The notes under the pieces: model-generated
Seen by the model: only the letters and a program-made list of their open reading frames with translations
Told to the model about the DNA's origin: nothing
Database searches by the model: none
Shown here: piece after piece, positions 12,418 through 24,800 of the stretch
Numbering within the stretch: the first letter of the stretch is position 1
Layout: each line of letters begins with the position of its first letter
NCBI GenBank assembly: GCA_019454045.1
Contig: SKCR01041607.1
Span: forward strand, 1-64,000
Direction: 5' to 3'
DNA: 64,000 bases
Origin: Zanthoxylum bungeanum
Lineage: Eukaryota > Streptophyta > Magnoliopsida > Sapindales > Rutaceae
Position numbers and translations under genes: made by a program

Positions 12418-12541
12418 CGTAAGGGCGTTCGAACGCCCGACGAACGCGAAGGCAAAATTCAGAAATTTCGTAAGAACGTTCGAACGCATCTTCAAACGTA
12501 ACTCGAACGCAAGCCTTCTGCCTAATAGCGTTCGAACGAGT
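12418..12541. repeat. GTTCGAAC-rich minisatellite, left part
   Basis: Repeated palindromic cores CGTTCGAACGC alternate with GAACGCAA-type half sites, with units of roughly 50-60 bp. It continues at 25671-25885 on the other side of element A, so A inserted into this array. A related array occurs in the LTR of B (43885-44150), an element of another superfamily. Confidence 0.75.
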
Positions 12542-13129
12542 TGTAGGCACTGCATTTTTTCATGTAAGACCCGATGATGAGTCTCATTTGGAGGCACTAC
12601 CTTTTAAGTCGCGGGAGCCGCGGGAAACGGACGTCGGAAGGAAAAAAGTATTTTTTGTTGGCTTTGCTGGAGTAGCTTCGGGTTCGCTTGTTTGACCTCC
12701 CTTTAAAATACACCCTTAGCTTTGGCCCAAAACTACATCAAGCCCAATCCAATAAATAAATTAAAACATTTAAAATGTATGTCCCAAATTAAATTAAATT
12801 AAATTAAAGTTAACTAATTTAAAGTAAATTAAAATACAATTAAAACCAATTAAAATCCAACACAAATTAAATACCAATTAAATTAAACTAATATTTAATT
12901 AAAATCTAATACCAAAATTAAATAAATCATTACCAAAATTAAAATAAATCACTTCTTAATTTAATAAATCACTTACCAATTTAAAATATTTACTCACCTA
13001 ATTAACAAATTAAATGCCTAAATAAAACAAATGTCATGCCTAATTAAAGTCAATCAAATATTTAACCTTCCTAAACAAACAAATCATGTCCCCAATTACT
13101 TGATTTCTTTCCTTTCACATAAGCCATGC

Positions 13130-13161
13130 AAACCCTAACCCTAATACCCAACTATAAAATA
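13130..13161 (+). promoter_or_regulatory. telo-box pair and TATA box in LTR of A
   Basis: AAACCCTAACCCTAA (13130-13144) is followed at once by TATAAAATA (13153-13161). Both are present at the same place in the 3' LTR (22503-22534), and B has TATAAAAAG at 40405 in the equivalent position. Further AAACCCTA copies follow at about 13173 and 13200. This is the likely core promoter of the element; telo-boxes are known plant promoter motifs. Confidence 0.5.
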
Positions 13162-14444
13162 TAACACAAACTAAACCCTAGGGGGAAGAAACACTTTTCT
13201 CAACCCTAAACCTCCTCTCACTCACGGCAATCACAAAAGAAACACAACAAAAATAATACAAACCTAAACACTTTTCTCACCCTTGTTCCTCTCTCATTCA
13301 CGGCACAAACAAGGGAACCCTAGATCACTCACTCGGCAGACCCTTGCCTCTCTCCTTCACGGCACTCACAATAATAAACCTTAAGCTTACATTCTCTTCA
13401 CGCAAAACACCAATATAATAAACACAAACAGACACCATTCTCGGCCCATGATGTAAACAGTCAATAAATAACCCTTCATGCCGTGAGAACAGGAACCAAT
13501 CTGCGGCACTCAAACACATTCAGACCAGAACACGCACACACAAGACCATCACTCAAAGCCACAACCATCACGAGCAACATGCACCTTTCGCATGAACATG
13601 TTAACACCTAGAAGCCTCTCACGTCAACCCATTGCCCTCACAAGCCACGGAATTAACAGATCCACTAAACCAAATCAGCTAAGCCGAACAAAGCAACACT
13701 GACTAAGCCACCTCCAAAGCCCTCACCTCACTGCCATAAACCCTGCAAGCATAAAACGTCCACAAATCTGCCTCACACCAGTCCCTTCATTGCCGCACAA
13801 CCTGACCGAATAAACACCCCAAAAACTGTCTTGAAACTGTCCCAAAAACTGCCCGAAACTGCACCCAGAACTGTCCCGAAATAGTCCCTGAAACTGTCCA
13901 AAACAGCCCCTAATACACCAAAAACAGTGACCAGAAAACCATGAGGAAACAGCAGCAAAACAGAGGTAAAACAGCAAGCAAAACAGCAAAACAGTGAGCT
14001 AAGACGCTAAACCAGTGAACCGAAAGAGTTGCGGAGCGATAGCTCTTCCGACGGCCGTGAAACGCGAGTCCGAAAGTCGACATAAAAGGTTAGACCTGAG
14101 GGTATTTTTCACACTTATTTTCAGTTGTATTTTTATTATTTATTGAGTTTCGTTTGCATGATTATTTTTGAGTGAAGCATGTTGTGGCCCTTAAATAGAT
14201 AGAAAGTGCATGAATTGTGAAATATTGTATGTTGTGGCCTTGGAATAAAATGAAAGATGTGTCAACTCTCGCGGTGTATCGGATGAAAACCCGGACATAA
14301 ATTTCATACCCGATTCCGAATGGACGGTAGTATGATCTGTACTCGGGATACAACTCCACGTACTGCTTGAGTAAACAGCACATTCTTTTGTTTTATGTTA
14401 CTTTGATTTATTTATTATTCGTTATTTAAATTCCGCATGTTACT

Positions 14445-17400
14445 TGTTTATGCATGATGCGATCGAGCGCATGGGCTTAGTAAGTCGGATTAAAGGTCCC
14501 CTATTTGGAGGGGTTAAAACCATTTACCACGATGCTTCGCCACGCCGGTTGATGTGTGTCCGGTTGAATGTAAGATATGTTCAATCGGGCATACTAAGTT
14601 TGATATTATTGTCTTTATTCTTTGTATGCATGATGCGATCGAGCGCATGGGCTTAGTAAGTCGGATTAAAGGTCCCCTATTTGGAGGGGTTAAAACCTTT
14701 TACCACGATGCTTGCCGCGCCAGTTGATGTGTGTTCGGTTGAATATAAGATATGTTCAATCGGGCATACTAAGTTTGATATTATTGTCCTTATTCTTCAT
14801 ATGCATTATGCGATCGAGCGCATGGGCTTAGTAAGTCGGATTAAAGGTCCCATATTCTGAGGGGTTAAAATCATTTACCACGATGCTTCGCCGCGCCGGT
14901 TGATGTGTGTTCGTTTGAATATAAGATATTTTAGGACACAGAAACTGATGACGCTGTTCTAAACTCGCGGCCTAGTTGGGAGTATGAAATAACATGGAGT
15001 CGCCACCCCGGTGTGAACCGGGACAAAGGTTTAAGGCCGCACTCACCCCTCGCAAGGGAAGACCTCAAACTGTTGGGTTCGAAATGTCTCTTACTTATGT
15101 CACTTGTGATGATATGATTTGTGCAATAAACTAACCGAATCTACTCAACATATATGCTCAAGGGTAACCTATGTCTAATATGCATTTATCAAAATAACTC
15201 CTAATCTAAGTTTGCATGCTTGGAAAGTAAGTCATTAAACGGTAAACACACAATAGCACACAATGAGCTTGTTGAACCATTAAACTAAAATAAACAAATA
15301 ACCATTTAAACATAAATGTAAACTAAACAAAATATCATGCGTAAAAATAACATAATCATGCTTTGAAAATAAATAACTAACTAAGCTAACTCATACTTTA
15401 AATAACAAATAAATATCATACAAACTACGTCATGCTCAAATACAAGTTTGGATAAAACGAAACATATGCCTCTTAAGTGGTACGTGGCGTTGTATCCCGA
15501 GTACAAACCGCACTACCGTCCATTCGGATTTGGCTACGGAATTTACGTCCGGGTTTCCATCCTATATACCACAAAAGGGGACACATATTCCGCCCATCCA
15601 ACAATCACATCATGCCACAAACGACTCTCATGCAATAATATTTTTAAAATAAATAAAATAAACGAAAGATAGTAAGTAACAGGGTGCCCTCAGGTCTAAC
15701 CTCTTTTGTTCGTCTCTCGAAAGCGCGTTACACGGCCGTCGGAATGGAGAATGCTATGCAACTTTTCTGGTTCACCAATCCAACGTTCCTCCTCGCTGTT
15801 TCGCTGTCTAGGCTGCTATTTTCACTCCGTTTCACTGCTGTTTTTGTTGTATTTTCTGGTCACTATTTTGGTCGTTTTGGGGACTGTTTTTCGGGTTATT
15901 TGGACTGGTTTGGGCAGTTTTTGGATTGTTTTAGTTGTGCAGTTTTTTGGTGCAGTTTTGGGGTGTTTTCTGGGCTATTTTAAGGGTCTAATGGGCGGCA
16001 ATTTACTGGCAGTAGAGGGGGCTGTTTGCGGCAGTTTTAGAGGGCAATGTAGTGAGGGGTTTGCGGCAGTTTTGGAGGGCAGTGCTGGGCGTGCAGTGGG
16101 GTTGTGTGATGCGACTGTTTTAGGGTATGTATGCGTGAATAAGGGAGGCGGAATGAGGGGTGATCCATGCGAATTCTAGGGTCAGAATGAGGGCTGGTTT
16201 ATGTGATTCTTAGGGGGGGTTTATTTATGGTGTGCTGAAGGGCTGTGAGGGTTAGGGGGCAGGTGGCGTTTGTTGATGTTTTGTGTCGGTGAGGAGAGTT
16301 TGTTTTTTGTTTGAATCGGTGGGGGGCTTCTTCTTTTGTTGTGTTGTTGTGGAGTCGTGGTGATTAGAGAACAGGCGTCAAAAAGGGCTGTGTGGTCGAT
16401 GTGGGACGTCGGTTGAGTGTGTTTGTGTTTGATTGTGGGTGCAACGTGAAGAGGGAGTGATGGGCTTTTAGGGTTAGGCGTTGAATTGGTGAAGGGTTAG
16501 CGTGTGAAGCAGGCTTGTGGTGGCTTTGGCGTGGCGTGCACTGAGTGAACGTGAGGGTGAGTAATAGTGATAGGCTGTGTGAGGGTGCAAGTGTGCGCTG
16601 AGTGAACGTGAGGGTGAGAGGTAGTGGCAGGCTGTGACGAGTGGGATTTTAGGGTTTATTTTCTTGTCTTGGACACTGCCGAAAGAGAGGGGAGAGAGAG
16701 CCGAGGGTTATTTTCTTTTGTACGTGATTTTTTGTGAGAATCAGCCAGCCAGGGTTTGGTAAGGGGGTGAATGGTTCTTTTTATAGGCAAGGGGATGGGT
16801 TTACCTTGTTGGAGAAGGAATAGGATTTGTGTGTTAATTGAGAGATATCTTTTAATTAAAATATGATAGGGAAAATCTTATAATTTGGGGAAGTGATTTA
16901 TGTATTTTAGGAAAGGGATTTAATTTTAATTTAAGAATGTGATTTAATTTGTGACATGTATTTTAAATGTTTTAATTATTTAATTTGTGAGATGTGTTTT
17001 AAATATTTTAATTATTTTTTGATGTGATTTAATGGGTTTGGTGTGTTTTAAAACAGACGTCCAACAAGCGAACCCGAAGCGAAACAAGCGAGTTAAATCT
17101 GACAAAATACTAATTCCCAACTTTACCCTTCCAACGTCTGTTTCCCGCGGCTTTCACAACTAAAGAGGTAGTGTCTCCATACGAGACTCATCATCGGGCT
17201 GATATGCAAAAATACAGTGTCTACAGATATGTTCAATCGGGCATACTAAGTTTGATATTATTGTCTTTATTCTTCATATGCATGATGCGATCAAGCGCAT
17301 GGGCTTAGTAAGTCGGATTAAAGGTCCCCTATTCTGAGGGGTTAAAATCCTTGACCACGATGCTTCGCCGCGCCGGTTAATGTGTGTTCGGTTGAATATA

Positions 17401-17720
17401 AGATATGTTCAATCGGGCATACTAAGTTTGATATTATTGTCTTTATTCTTCATATGCATTATGAGATCGAGCGCATGGGCTTAGTAAGTCGGATTAAAGG
17501 TCCCCTATTCTGAGGGGTTAAAATCCTTTACCACGATGCTTCGCCGCGCCGGTTGATGTGTGTCCGGTTGAATGTAAGATATGTTCAATCGGGTATATGA
17601 AGTTCCATACAGTTATCTTTATCTTTGTACGCATTGTAATGAAAAGCGCATGGGCTTATTATGTTGGACTAAAAAGGTTCTCCATTTGGGGGAAGAAAAG
17701 CCTAAAAGGCTACCTTTACC
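14445..17720 (+). repeat. about 175-bp tandem repeat in LTR of A, split by D1
   Basis: Units with GCGCATGGGCTTAGTAAG recur at about 14468, 14645 and 14819, then after D1 at 17297, 17471 and 17648, a spacing of 174-177 bp. Each unit also contains GTTCAATCGGGCATAC and a CACGATGCTTCGCCGCGCC-like block. The last unit is the most diverged. Confidence 0.85.
14930..17225 (-). mobile_element. D1: inverted solo LTR of an Ogre-related family
   Basis: A 2296-bp segment flanked by perfect GATAT duplications (14925-14929, 17226-17230). Removing it restores the continuous 175-bp repeat seen in the 3' LTR. Read on the minus strand it starts TGTAGACACTG and ends in the same terminal block as the LTRs of A and B (rc of GGACACAGAAAC...). 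It carries the 95-bp block near 15470-15570. There is no internal domain, so it is a solo LTR left by LTR-LTR recombination. The Phe/Cys-rich ORFs at 15684-16179 on the plus strand are antisense to LTR repeats and not genes. Confidence 0.88.
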
Positions 17721-18605
17721 CCGATATTTGCCGCGTCTTTCATCTATTGATTACATCTTCTATCCTTGTCTTAGCTTGATTTATTATCATTTGTGTATCC
17801 ATGTCGTGATATCATTTGAGTATTATTTCTTGTGGTATATCAGATGGAAACCCAGACATAAATTTCGTAGCCGATTCCGAATGGACGGTAGTGCAGTCTG
17901 TACTTGAGATACAATTCCACGTACCACTTGGAAAAGTGCTCACATGTGTGTTTGTGTCCATATTAGTTATCTTCTTTTGCACCACGTCATATCATGCTTA
18001 CTTTAATGCCTAATTGCATCCTTAAGTGTCTTTTTGCATTATGTACTTAGTTGACTTCTTTATTTACACATGGACATGTAATGACTATTTGTTTATGCTT
18101 CCGCACGTATAACTATGATATGTCTATGAAATCACATGTTCGCCATTATTTGATTCGCTTTTATGTGTGCTTGCATGGTTAGTGTGTGCTTTTGTTTCCA
18201 TGAATACAATATGCCAATGAAGTTGTATGTTCGTTGCTACTTTGACATACTTTCAAGCATGCAATCTTAGATGTGAGATATATGTAAATTTAGGTGTAAG
18301 TTTTATATTTGCGCATATGAATTTAGAAGCATGATACTCTTGGAAATAAGTGTTACTTAAGCTTGATTAAATTATTACACAAATCATTTCATTACAAGTG
18401 ACATAAGTAAGAGACCATTTCGAACCCAACGGTTTGAGGTCTTCCATTGCGAGGGGTGAGTGCTGCCTTAAATCTTATTTTCCCGGTTCACACCGGGTGG
18501 CGACTCCATTATTCTCCGGTTTAGTCCCCCGTGGCTACTCCGTACTCCCGACTAGGCCGCGAGCCTAGAACAGCATGCGTCGTCCAATTTCTGTGTCCCA
18601 CAGTC

Positions 18606-18623
18606 TGGCGACTCCACTGGGGA
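18606..18623 (+). other. primer-binding site of A
   Basis: TGGCGACTCCACTGGGGA starts 3 bp after the LTR end. B has the same site at 44825-44842 with one change. From memory it resembles the tRNA-Arg-type primer site reported for Ogre elements. Confidence 0.65.
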
Positions 18624-19794
18624 TAGAGAATCGGCCCCGAAATATTGTCTTGTAATGTTTGGATTTATGTTTTAATTGACCGTGTTTATAGTGGGTAAAA
18701 TTGGGGTTTAATCAAAGGCATTTTGAGGCTAGGTAATGGTTTGGTGTCTTCCTTCATTCACTACCTTTCTAGAAGGAAAAGCTGTGAAGGCACCTATATA
18801 GCCATCTACCCGTAGCCTATTGTGATGGACTAATTTGGAGGACTCGTTGTTTATCCCTGTCACCAAGCGATAAGAGCCTAAGAGGCTAGGGTACTTAAGA
18901 GAGCCTCGCTCCACCCTCCCTCTGGGGAATCTATAACGGGAAATCCATTTGATAGTCAGTCACACACCATAGCTCGTTGGCACGTACCTTAGTGTATAAA
19001 AAAGGTGCGCTCACTTGGTCGCTCAGACCCTTGAGTGGGGAGACCTAGTTGTGGGTAATCCTTCGTCAGCGAGAGCCTTTGTCCACACCCCCGTAAACCC
19101 GCATGTGAACTTTAGTCGTAGAACTAATAAGAATTATTTACTTGTGCTTGTGTTTGGGAACATGGTCGTTTGGATCCATTCAGACCTTTTATCATGAGGT
19201 ATGGGCTTGTTGGGCCATTTAAACTGGAACAAGAACATATCTTATGATGACTGGGCCAAAAGCTTCTAAAACGCCAATGGGCCATTATATGTTTGTGTTT
19301 AGGAACATTATCATTTGGATACGGTTGGACTTCTTTCCATGAGATGTGAACTTGTTGGGCCATTCAAATTGGGACGAGTTCACTCATATGACAGTTAGCC
19401 CAAAAGCTTCTAAAATGATGATGAGCCGATTTGTGTGAAAATTTTAATGAGTTGATATATTTCTTGTATCGCATGCATCACATGCACCTCATGCATACAT
19501 GCACCATGTTAACCCCATTTTGTCTTGAAAGCCATCATAGATACCCGTTGGTTAGGGAAGAGGGCAGACTTGTCAAAAGACCGAGCAGCCACCAGGAGGA
19601 CTGGCAGAATACCTAAACCAACGGAATAGAAAATTCATTCATGCATGCATGCATACACGTAACATATTTGCATCCTTTTTGTGTTTGTTCTGTTTTGTAA
19701 TAACAGGTTTCAAAGGAGAAAAGAGAAAGCGTCAATGCAAGCCAACCAGAAGCGGCAACAGCACAATGTCAGCAGTTTTCAGGAATGAATCACA
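18624..19794 (+). other. non-coding leader of A
   Basis: About 1.1 kb matching the B leader (44843-45960) nearly throughout, including the block around GAATCGGCCCCGAAAT and two GGGCCATT-rich degenerate repeats (19200-19420). In B the gag start follows. In A the text jumps from the segment ending AAAAGACCG (about 19580) to a CCTAAACCAACGG segment that in B lies after gag and pol (about 47700). No gene in A. Confidence 0.7.
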
Positions 19795-21275
19795 GGGGCG
19801 AGGCCCTTATCAGTATCAGTCTGGGGGCGAGGCCCTTATCAGTATCAGTTGGGGGCGAGGCCCACATCAGTATCAGCTGGGGGCGAGGCCCATATCAGTA
19901 TCAGTTTGGGGGCGAGGCCCATATCAGTATAAGTCTGGGGGCGAGGCCCACATCAGTATCAGCTGGGGGCGAGGCCCATATCAGTATCAGTTTGGGGCGA
20001 GGCCCATATCAGTATCGGCCCAGGGCCGAGGCCTACATCAGTATCAGTTTGGGGATGAGTCCTAGGGCCGAGGCCTACATCAGTATCAGTTTGGGGATGA
20101 GCCCCAAGGCCGAGGCCCATATCAGTATCAGTTTGGGGCGAGGCCCATATCAGTATCAGTCTGGGGGCGAGCCCCTTATCAGCATCAGTCTGAGGGCGAG
20201 GCCCTTATCAGTATCAGTTGGGGGCGAGGCCCACATCAGTATCAGCTGGGGGCGAGGCCCATATCAGTATCAGGCACATGGCCGAGGCCTACATCAGTAT
20301 CAGTTTGGGGATGAGTCCCAGGGCCGAGGCCTACATCAGTATCAGTTTGGGGATGAGCCCCAGGGCCGAGGCCCATATCAGTATCAGTTTGGGGCGAGGT
20401 CCATATCAGTATCAGTCTGGGGGCGAGGCCCATATTAGTATCAGTTTGGGGCGAGGCCCATATCAGTATCAGTTGGGGCGAGGCCCACATCAGTATCAGT
20501 CTGGGGGCGAGGACATATCAGTATTAGTTTGGGGCGAGGCCCACATCAGTATCAGTCTGGGGGCGAGGACATATCAGTTTAGTTTGGGGCGAGGCCCACA
20601 TCAGTATCAGCTGGGGGCGAGGCCCATATCAGTATCAGTTTGGGGCGAGGCCCATATCAGTATCGGTCTGGGGGCGAGGCCCATGTCAGCATCAGTTTGG
20701 GGATGAGCCCCAGGGCCGAGGCCCACATCAGTATCGGTTTGGGGATGAGTCCCAGGGCCGAGGCTCACATCAGTATCAGTTTGGGGCGAGGCCCACATCA
20801 GTATCAGTCTGGGGGCGAGGACATATCAGTATTAGTTTGGGGCGAGGCCCACATCAGTATCAGCTGGGGGCGAGGCCCATATCAGTATCAGTTTGGGGCG
20901 AGGCCCATATCAGTATCGGTCTGGGGGCGAGGCCCATGTCAGCATCAGTTTGGGGATGAGCCCTAGGGCCGAGGCCCACATCAGTATCGGTTTGGGGATG
21001 AGTCCCAGGGCCGAGGCTCACATCAGTATCAGTTTGGGGATAAGTCCCAGGGCCGAGGCCTACATCAGTAACAGTTTGGGGATGAGTCCCAGGGCCGAGG
21101 CCCACATCAGTATCGGTTTCGGGATGAGTCCCGAGGGTCGAGGCCCACATCCGCATCGGTTTGGGAGCGAGGCCCATATCAATATCAGTTTGGGGTCGAG
21201 GCCCACATCAGTGTCAGTTTAGGGGCGAGGCCCACATCGGTATCGGTTTGGGGGCGAGGCCCACATCAGCATCAT
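19795..21275 (+). repeat. tandem array of about 28-bp GGCGAGGCCCAYATCAGTATCAG units
   Basis: Some fifty units of 26-30 bp with the core GGCGAGGCCCATATCAGTAT, plus longer variants with GGGATGAGCCCCAGGGCCGA inserted, in higher-order blocks. The same array, shorter, is at 47885-48125 in B. Long open frames cross it on both strands in several frames because the unit lacks stops. These are repeat by-products rather than recognised proteins. Confidence 0.9.
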
Positions 21276-21419
21276 GCATCCATACATACATGTATACATA
21301 TCACATACATACAATTTTTGTTTTGTATTCGCAGGATTATAGCGGCAAAGACCACCTCATCAAGTAACGGTTCAAAAATGAGCCACATTCTCGGACAGCA
21401 CGGTTCAGAAATGGACCGC

Positions 21420-21755
21420 TACCACAACAGAGGCCGAAAATGGCGCTCCAAAATGGAGCACACACATAACAGACGCCGAAAATGGCGCTCCAAAATGGAG
21501 CACACACATAACAGAGGCCGAAAATGGCGTTCCAAAATGGAGCACACACAGCAAATGCCGAAAATGGCGCTCCAAAATGGAGCACACACAGCAGACGCCG
21601 AAAATGGCGCTCCAAAATGGAGCACACACAGCAGACGCCGAAAATGGCGCTCCAAAATGGAGCACACACAACAGATGCCGAAAATGGCGCTCCAAAAATG
21701 GGGCACATACATCAGATGCCGAAAATGGCGTTCCAAAAATGGAGCACAGTTCTAA
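21420..21755 (+). repeat. tandem array of 40-42-bp GCCGAAAATGGCGCTCCAAAATGG units
   Basis: Eight units; GCCGAAAATGG occurs at 21433, 21475, 21517, 21557, 21597, 21637, 21677 and 21718. The GCGCTCC...GGAGC part can form a short hairpin. It is absent from what is left of B. Open frames on both strands are by-products. Confidence 0.9.
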
Positions 21756-21885
21756 AATGGACCACCAGATCAACTCAGTTTGAAGCAACAGGCAAGTCAG
21801 GTGGCAGCTGACGAGCCAGGTAAGTGAAAATGCATTGCATAACTTTGATAGGATTGTCACTGTTACACATTACACAAGTCCCATC

Positions 21886-21898
21886 AAAGTGGGGGCGA
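21886..21898 (+). other. polypurine tract of A
   Basis: AAAGTGGGGGCGA ends just before the TG of the 3' LTR at 21900, the position expected for the plus-strand primer. Confidence 0.7.
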
Positions 21899-21899
21899 C

Positions 21900-24800
21900 T
21901 GTAGGCACTGCATTTTTGCATGTAAGACCCGATGATGAGTCTCATTTGGAGGCACTACCTTTTAAGTCGCGGGAGCCGCGGGAAACGGATGTCGGAAGGG
22001 AAAAAGTCTTTTTTGTTGGATTCGCTGGAGTAGCTTCGTGTTCGCTTGTTTGACCTCCCTTTAAAATACACCCTTAGCTTTGGCCCAAAACTACACCAAG
22101 CCCAATCCAATAAATAAATTAAAACATTTAAAATGCATGTCCCAAATTAAATTAAATTAAATTAAAGTTAACTAATTTAAAGTAAATTAAAATACAATTA
22201 AAACCAATTAAAATCCAACACAAATTAAATACCAATTAAATTAAATCTAAATTAAATTAAACTAATATTAAATTAAAATCTAATACCAAAATTAAATAAA
22301 TCATTACCAAAATTAAAATAAATCACTTCCTAATTTAATAAATCACTCACCAATTTAAAATATTTACTCACCTAATTAACAAATTAAATGCCTAAATAAA
22401 ATAAATGTCATGCCTAATTAAAGTCAATCAAATATATAACCTTCCTAAACAAACAAATCATGTCCCCAATTACTTGATTTCTTTCCTTTCACATAACCAT
22501 GCAAACCCTAACCCTAATACCCAACTATAAAATATAACACAAACTAAACCCTAGGGGGAAGAAACACTTTTCTCAACCCTAAACCTCCTCTCACTCACGG
22601 CAATCCCAAAAGAAAGAAACAAACAAAAATAATACAAACCTAAACACTTTTCTCACCCTTGTTCCTCTCTCATTCACGGCAGTGACCAAACAAACAAGAG
22701 AACCCTAGATCACTCACTCGGCAGACCCTTGCCTCTCTCCTTCATGGCACTCACAACAATAAACCCTAAGCTTACATTCTCTTCACGTAAAACACCAATA
22801 TAATAAACACAAACAGACACCCTTCTCGGCCCATGACGTAAACAGACAATAAATAACCCTTCATGCCGTGAGAACAGGAACCAATCTGCGGCACTCAAAC
22901 ACATTCAGACCAGAACACGCACACACAAGACCATCACTCAAAGCCACAACCATCACGAGCAACCTGCACCTTCCGCACGAACACGTTAACACCTAGAAGC
23001 CTCTCACGTCAACTCACTGCCCTCACAAGCCACGGTATTAACAAATCCATAAACCAAATCAGCCAAATCGAACAAAGCAACACTGACTAAGCCACCTCCA
23101 AAGCCCTCACCTCACTGCCATAAACCCTGCACGCATAAAACATCCACAAATCTGCCTCACACCAGTCCCTTCATTGCCGCACAACCTGACCGAATAAACA
23201 CCCCAAAAACTGTCTTGAAATGTCCCAAAAACTGCCCGAAACTGCACCCAGAACTGTCCCGAAATAGTCCCCGAAACTGTCCAAAACAGCCCATAATACA
23301 CCAAAAATAGTGACCAGAAAACCGCGAGGAAACAGCAACAAAACAGAGGTAAAACAACAAGCAAAACAGCAAAACAGTGAGCTAAGACGCTAAACCAGTG
23401 AACCGGAAGAGTTACGGAGCGATAGCCCTTCCGACGACCGTGAAACGCGAGTCCGAAAGTCGACATAAAAGGTTAGACCTGAGGGTATTTTTCACACTTG
23501 TTTTCAGTTGTATTTTTATTATTTATTGAGTTTCGTTTGCATGATTATTTTTGAGTGAAGCAGGTTGTGGCCCTTGAATAGATAGAAAGTGCATGAATTG
23601 TGAAATATTGTATGTTGTGGCCTTGGAAGAAAAAGAAAGATGTGTCAACTCTCGCGGTATATCAGATGGAAACCCGGACATAAATTTCATAGCCGATTCC
23701 GAATGGACGGTAGTATGATCTGTACTCGGGATACAACTCCACGTACCGCTTGAGTAAACGACACCTTCTTTTGTTTTATGTTGCTTTGATTTATTTATTA
23801 TTCGTTATTTAAATTCCACATGTTACTTGTTTATGCATGATGCGATCGAGCGCATGGGCTTAGTAAGTCGGATTAAAGGTCCCCCATTTGGAGTGGTTAA
23901 AACCCTTTACCACGATGCTTCGCCGTGCCGGTTGAATGTAAGATATGTTCAATCGGGCATACTAAGTTTGATATTATTGTCTTTATTCTTTGTATGCATG
24001 ATGCGATCTAGCGCATGGGCTTAGTAAGTCGGATTAAAGGTCCCATATTTGGAGGGGTTAAAACTCTTTACCACGATGTTTTGCCGCGCCGGTTGATGTG
24101 TGTTCGGTTGAATATAAGATATGTTCAATCGGGCATACTAAGTTTGATATTATTGTCTTTATTCTTCATATGCATTATGCGATCGAGCGCATGGGCTTAG
24201 TTAGTCGGATTAAAGGTCCCCTATTCTGAGGGGTTAAAATCCTTTACCATGATGCTTCGCCGTGCCGGTTGATGTGTGTTCGGTTGAATATAAGATATGT
24301 TCAATCGGGCATACTAATTTTGATATTATTGTCTTTATTCTTCATATGCATGATACGATCAAGCGCATTGGCTTAGTAAGTCGGATTAAAGGTCCCCTAT
24401 TCTGAGGGGTTAAAATCCTTTACCACGATGCTTCGCCGCGCGGGTTGATGTTTGTTCGGTTGAATATAAGATATGTTCAATCGGGCATACTAAGTTTGAT
24501 ATTATTGTCTTTATTCTTCATATGCATTATGCGATCGAGCGTATGGGCTTAGTAAGTCGGATTAAAGGTCCCCTATTCTGAGGGGTTAAAATCTTTTACC
24601 ACGATGTTTCACTGCGCCGGTTGATGTGTGTCGGTTGAATGTAAGATATGTTCAATCGGGTATATGAAGTTCCATATAGTTATCTTTATCTTTGTACGCA
24701 TTGTAATGAAAAGCGCATGGGCTTATTGTGTTGGACTAAAAAGGTTCTCCATTTGGGGGAAGAAAAGCCTAAAAGGCTACCTTTACCACGATATTTGCCG

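Larger units (their letters stand above)
12542..18602 (+). repeat. A 5' LTR (interrupted by D1)
   Basis: Co-linear with 21900-25670 apart from the 2296-bp solo LTR D1 and its duplicated pentamer. Left third: AT-rich, then a TATA/telo-box region, then short AACTGTCC-type repeats (13795-13920). Middle: a 95-bp block (14270-14370) and about 175-bp tandem units. Right third: a second copy of the 95-bp block (17840-17935) and the conserved end that includes GAACCCAACGG and GAGGGGTGAGTG. Open frames within it recur in both LTRs and have no protein likeness; I do not call genes. Confidence 0.85.

Noticed and set aside
13130..13144. Interstitial telomere
   Set aside because: Only two CCCTAAA-type units; better seen as a telo-box in the LTR promoter.
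13323..13519. Minus-strand ORF (64 codons) kept in both LTRs of A (also 22710-22904)
   Set aside because: Conservation is that of the LTR as a whole. No homology recognised and it is too short to stand alone.
15684..16179. Phe/Cys-rich ORFs of 99 and 157 codons
   Set aside because: They lie antisense in the solo LTR D1 over the AACTGTCC-type repeats. The same region gives ORFs on the other strand in the LTRs of A.
17558..18013. ORFs of 65-108 codons repeated at 24628-25073
   Set aside because: Same LTR segment in both LTRs of A with no protein likeness. Repetition reflects the LTR pair, not a gene family.
19649..21222. Long open frames (up to 217 codons) rich in GRGPYQYQ / EAHISISL on both strands
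   Set aside because: They follow the 28-bp repeat unit in every frame without a stop and have no start or codon signature of a gene. Treated as repeat by-products.
19795..21755. CRISPR array
   Set aside because: Units are contiguous with no unique spacers, and the setting is plant retrotransposon DNA.
21318..21860. Cys- or His/Lys-rich ORFs over the 40-42-bp array on both strands
   Set aside because: Pure translation of a tandem repeat in several frames at once.
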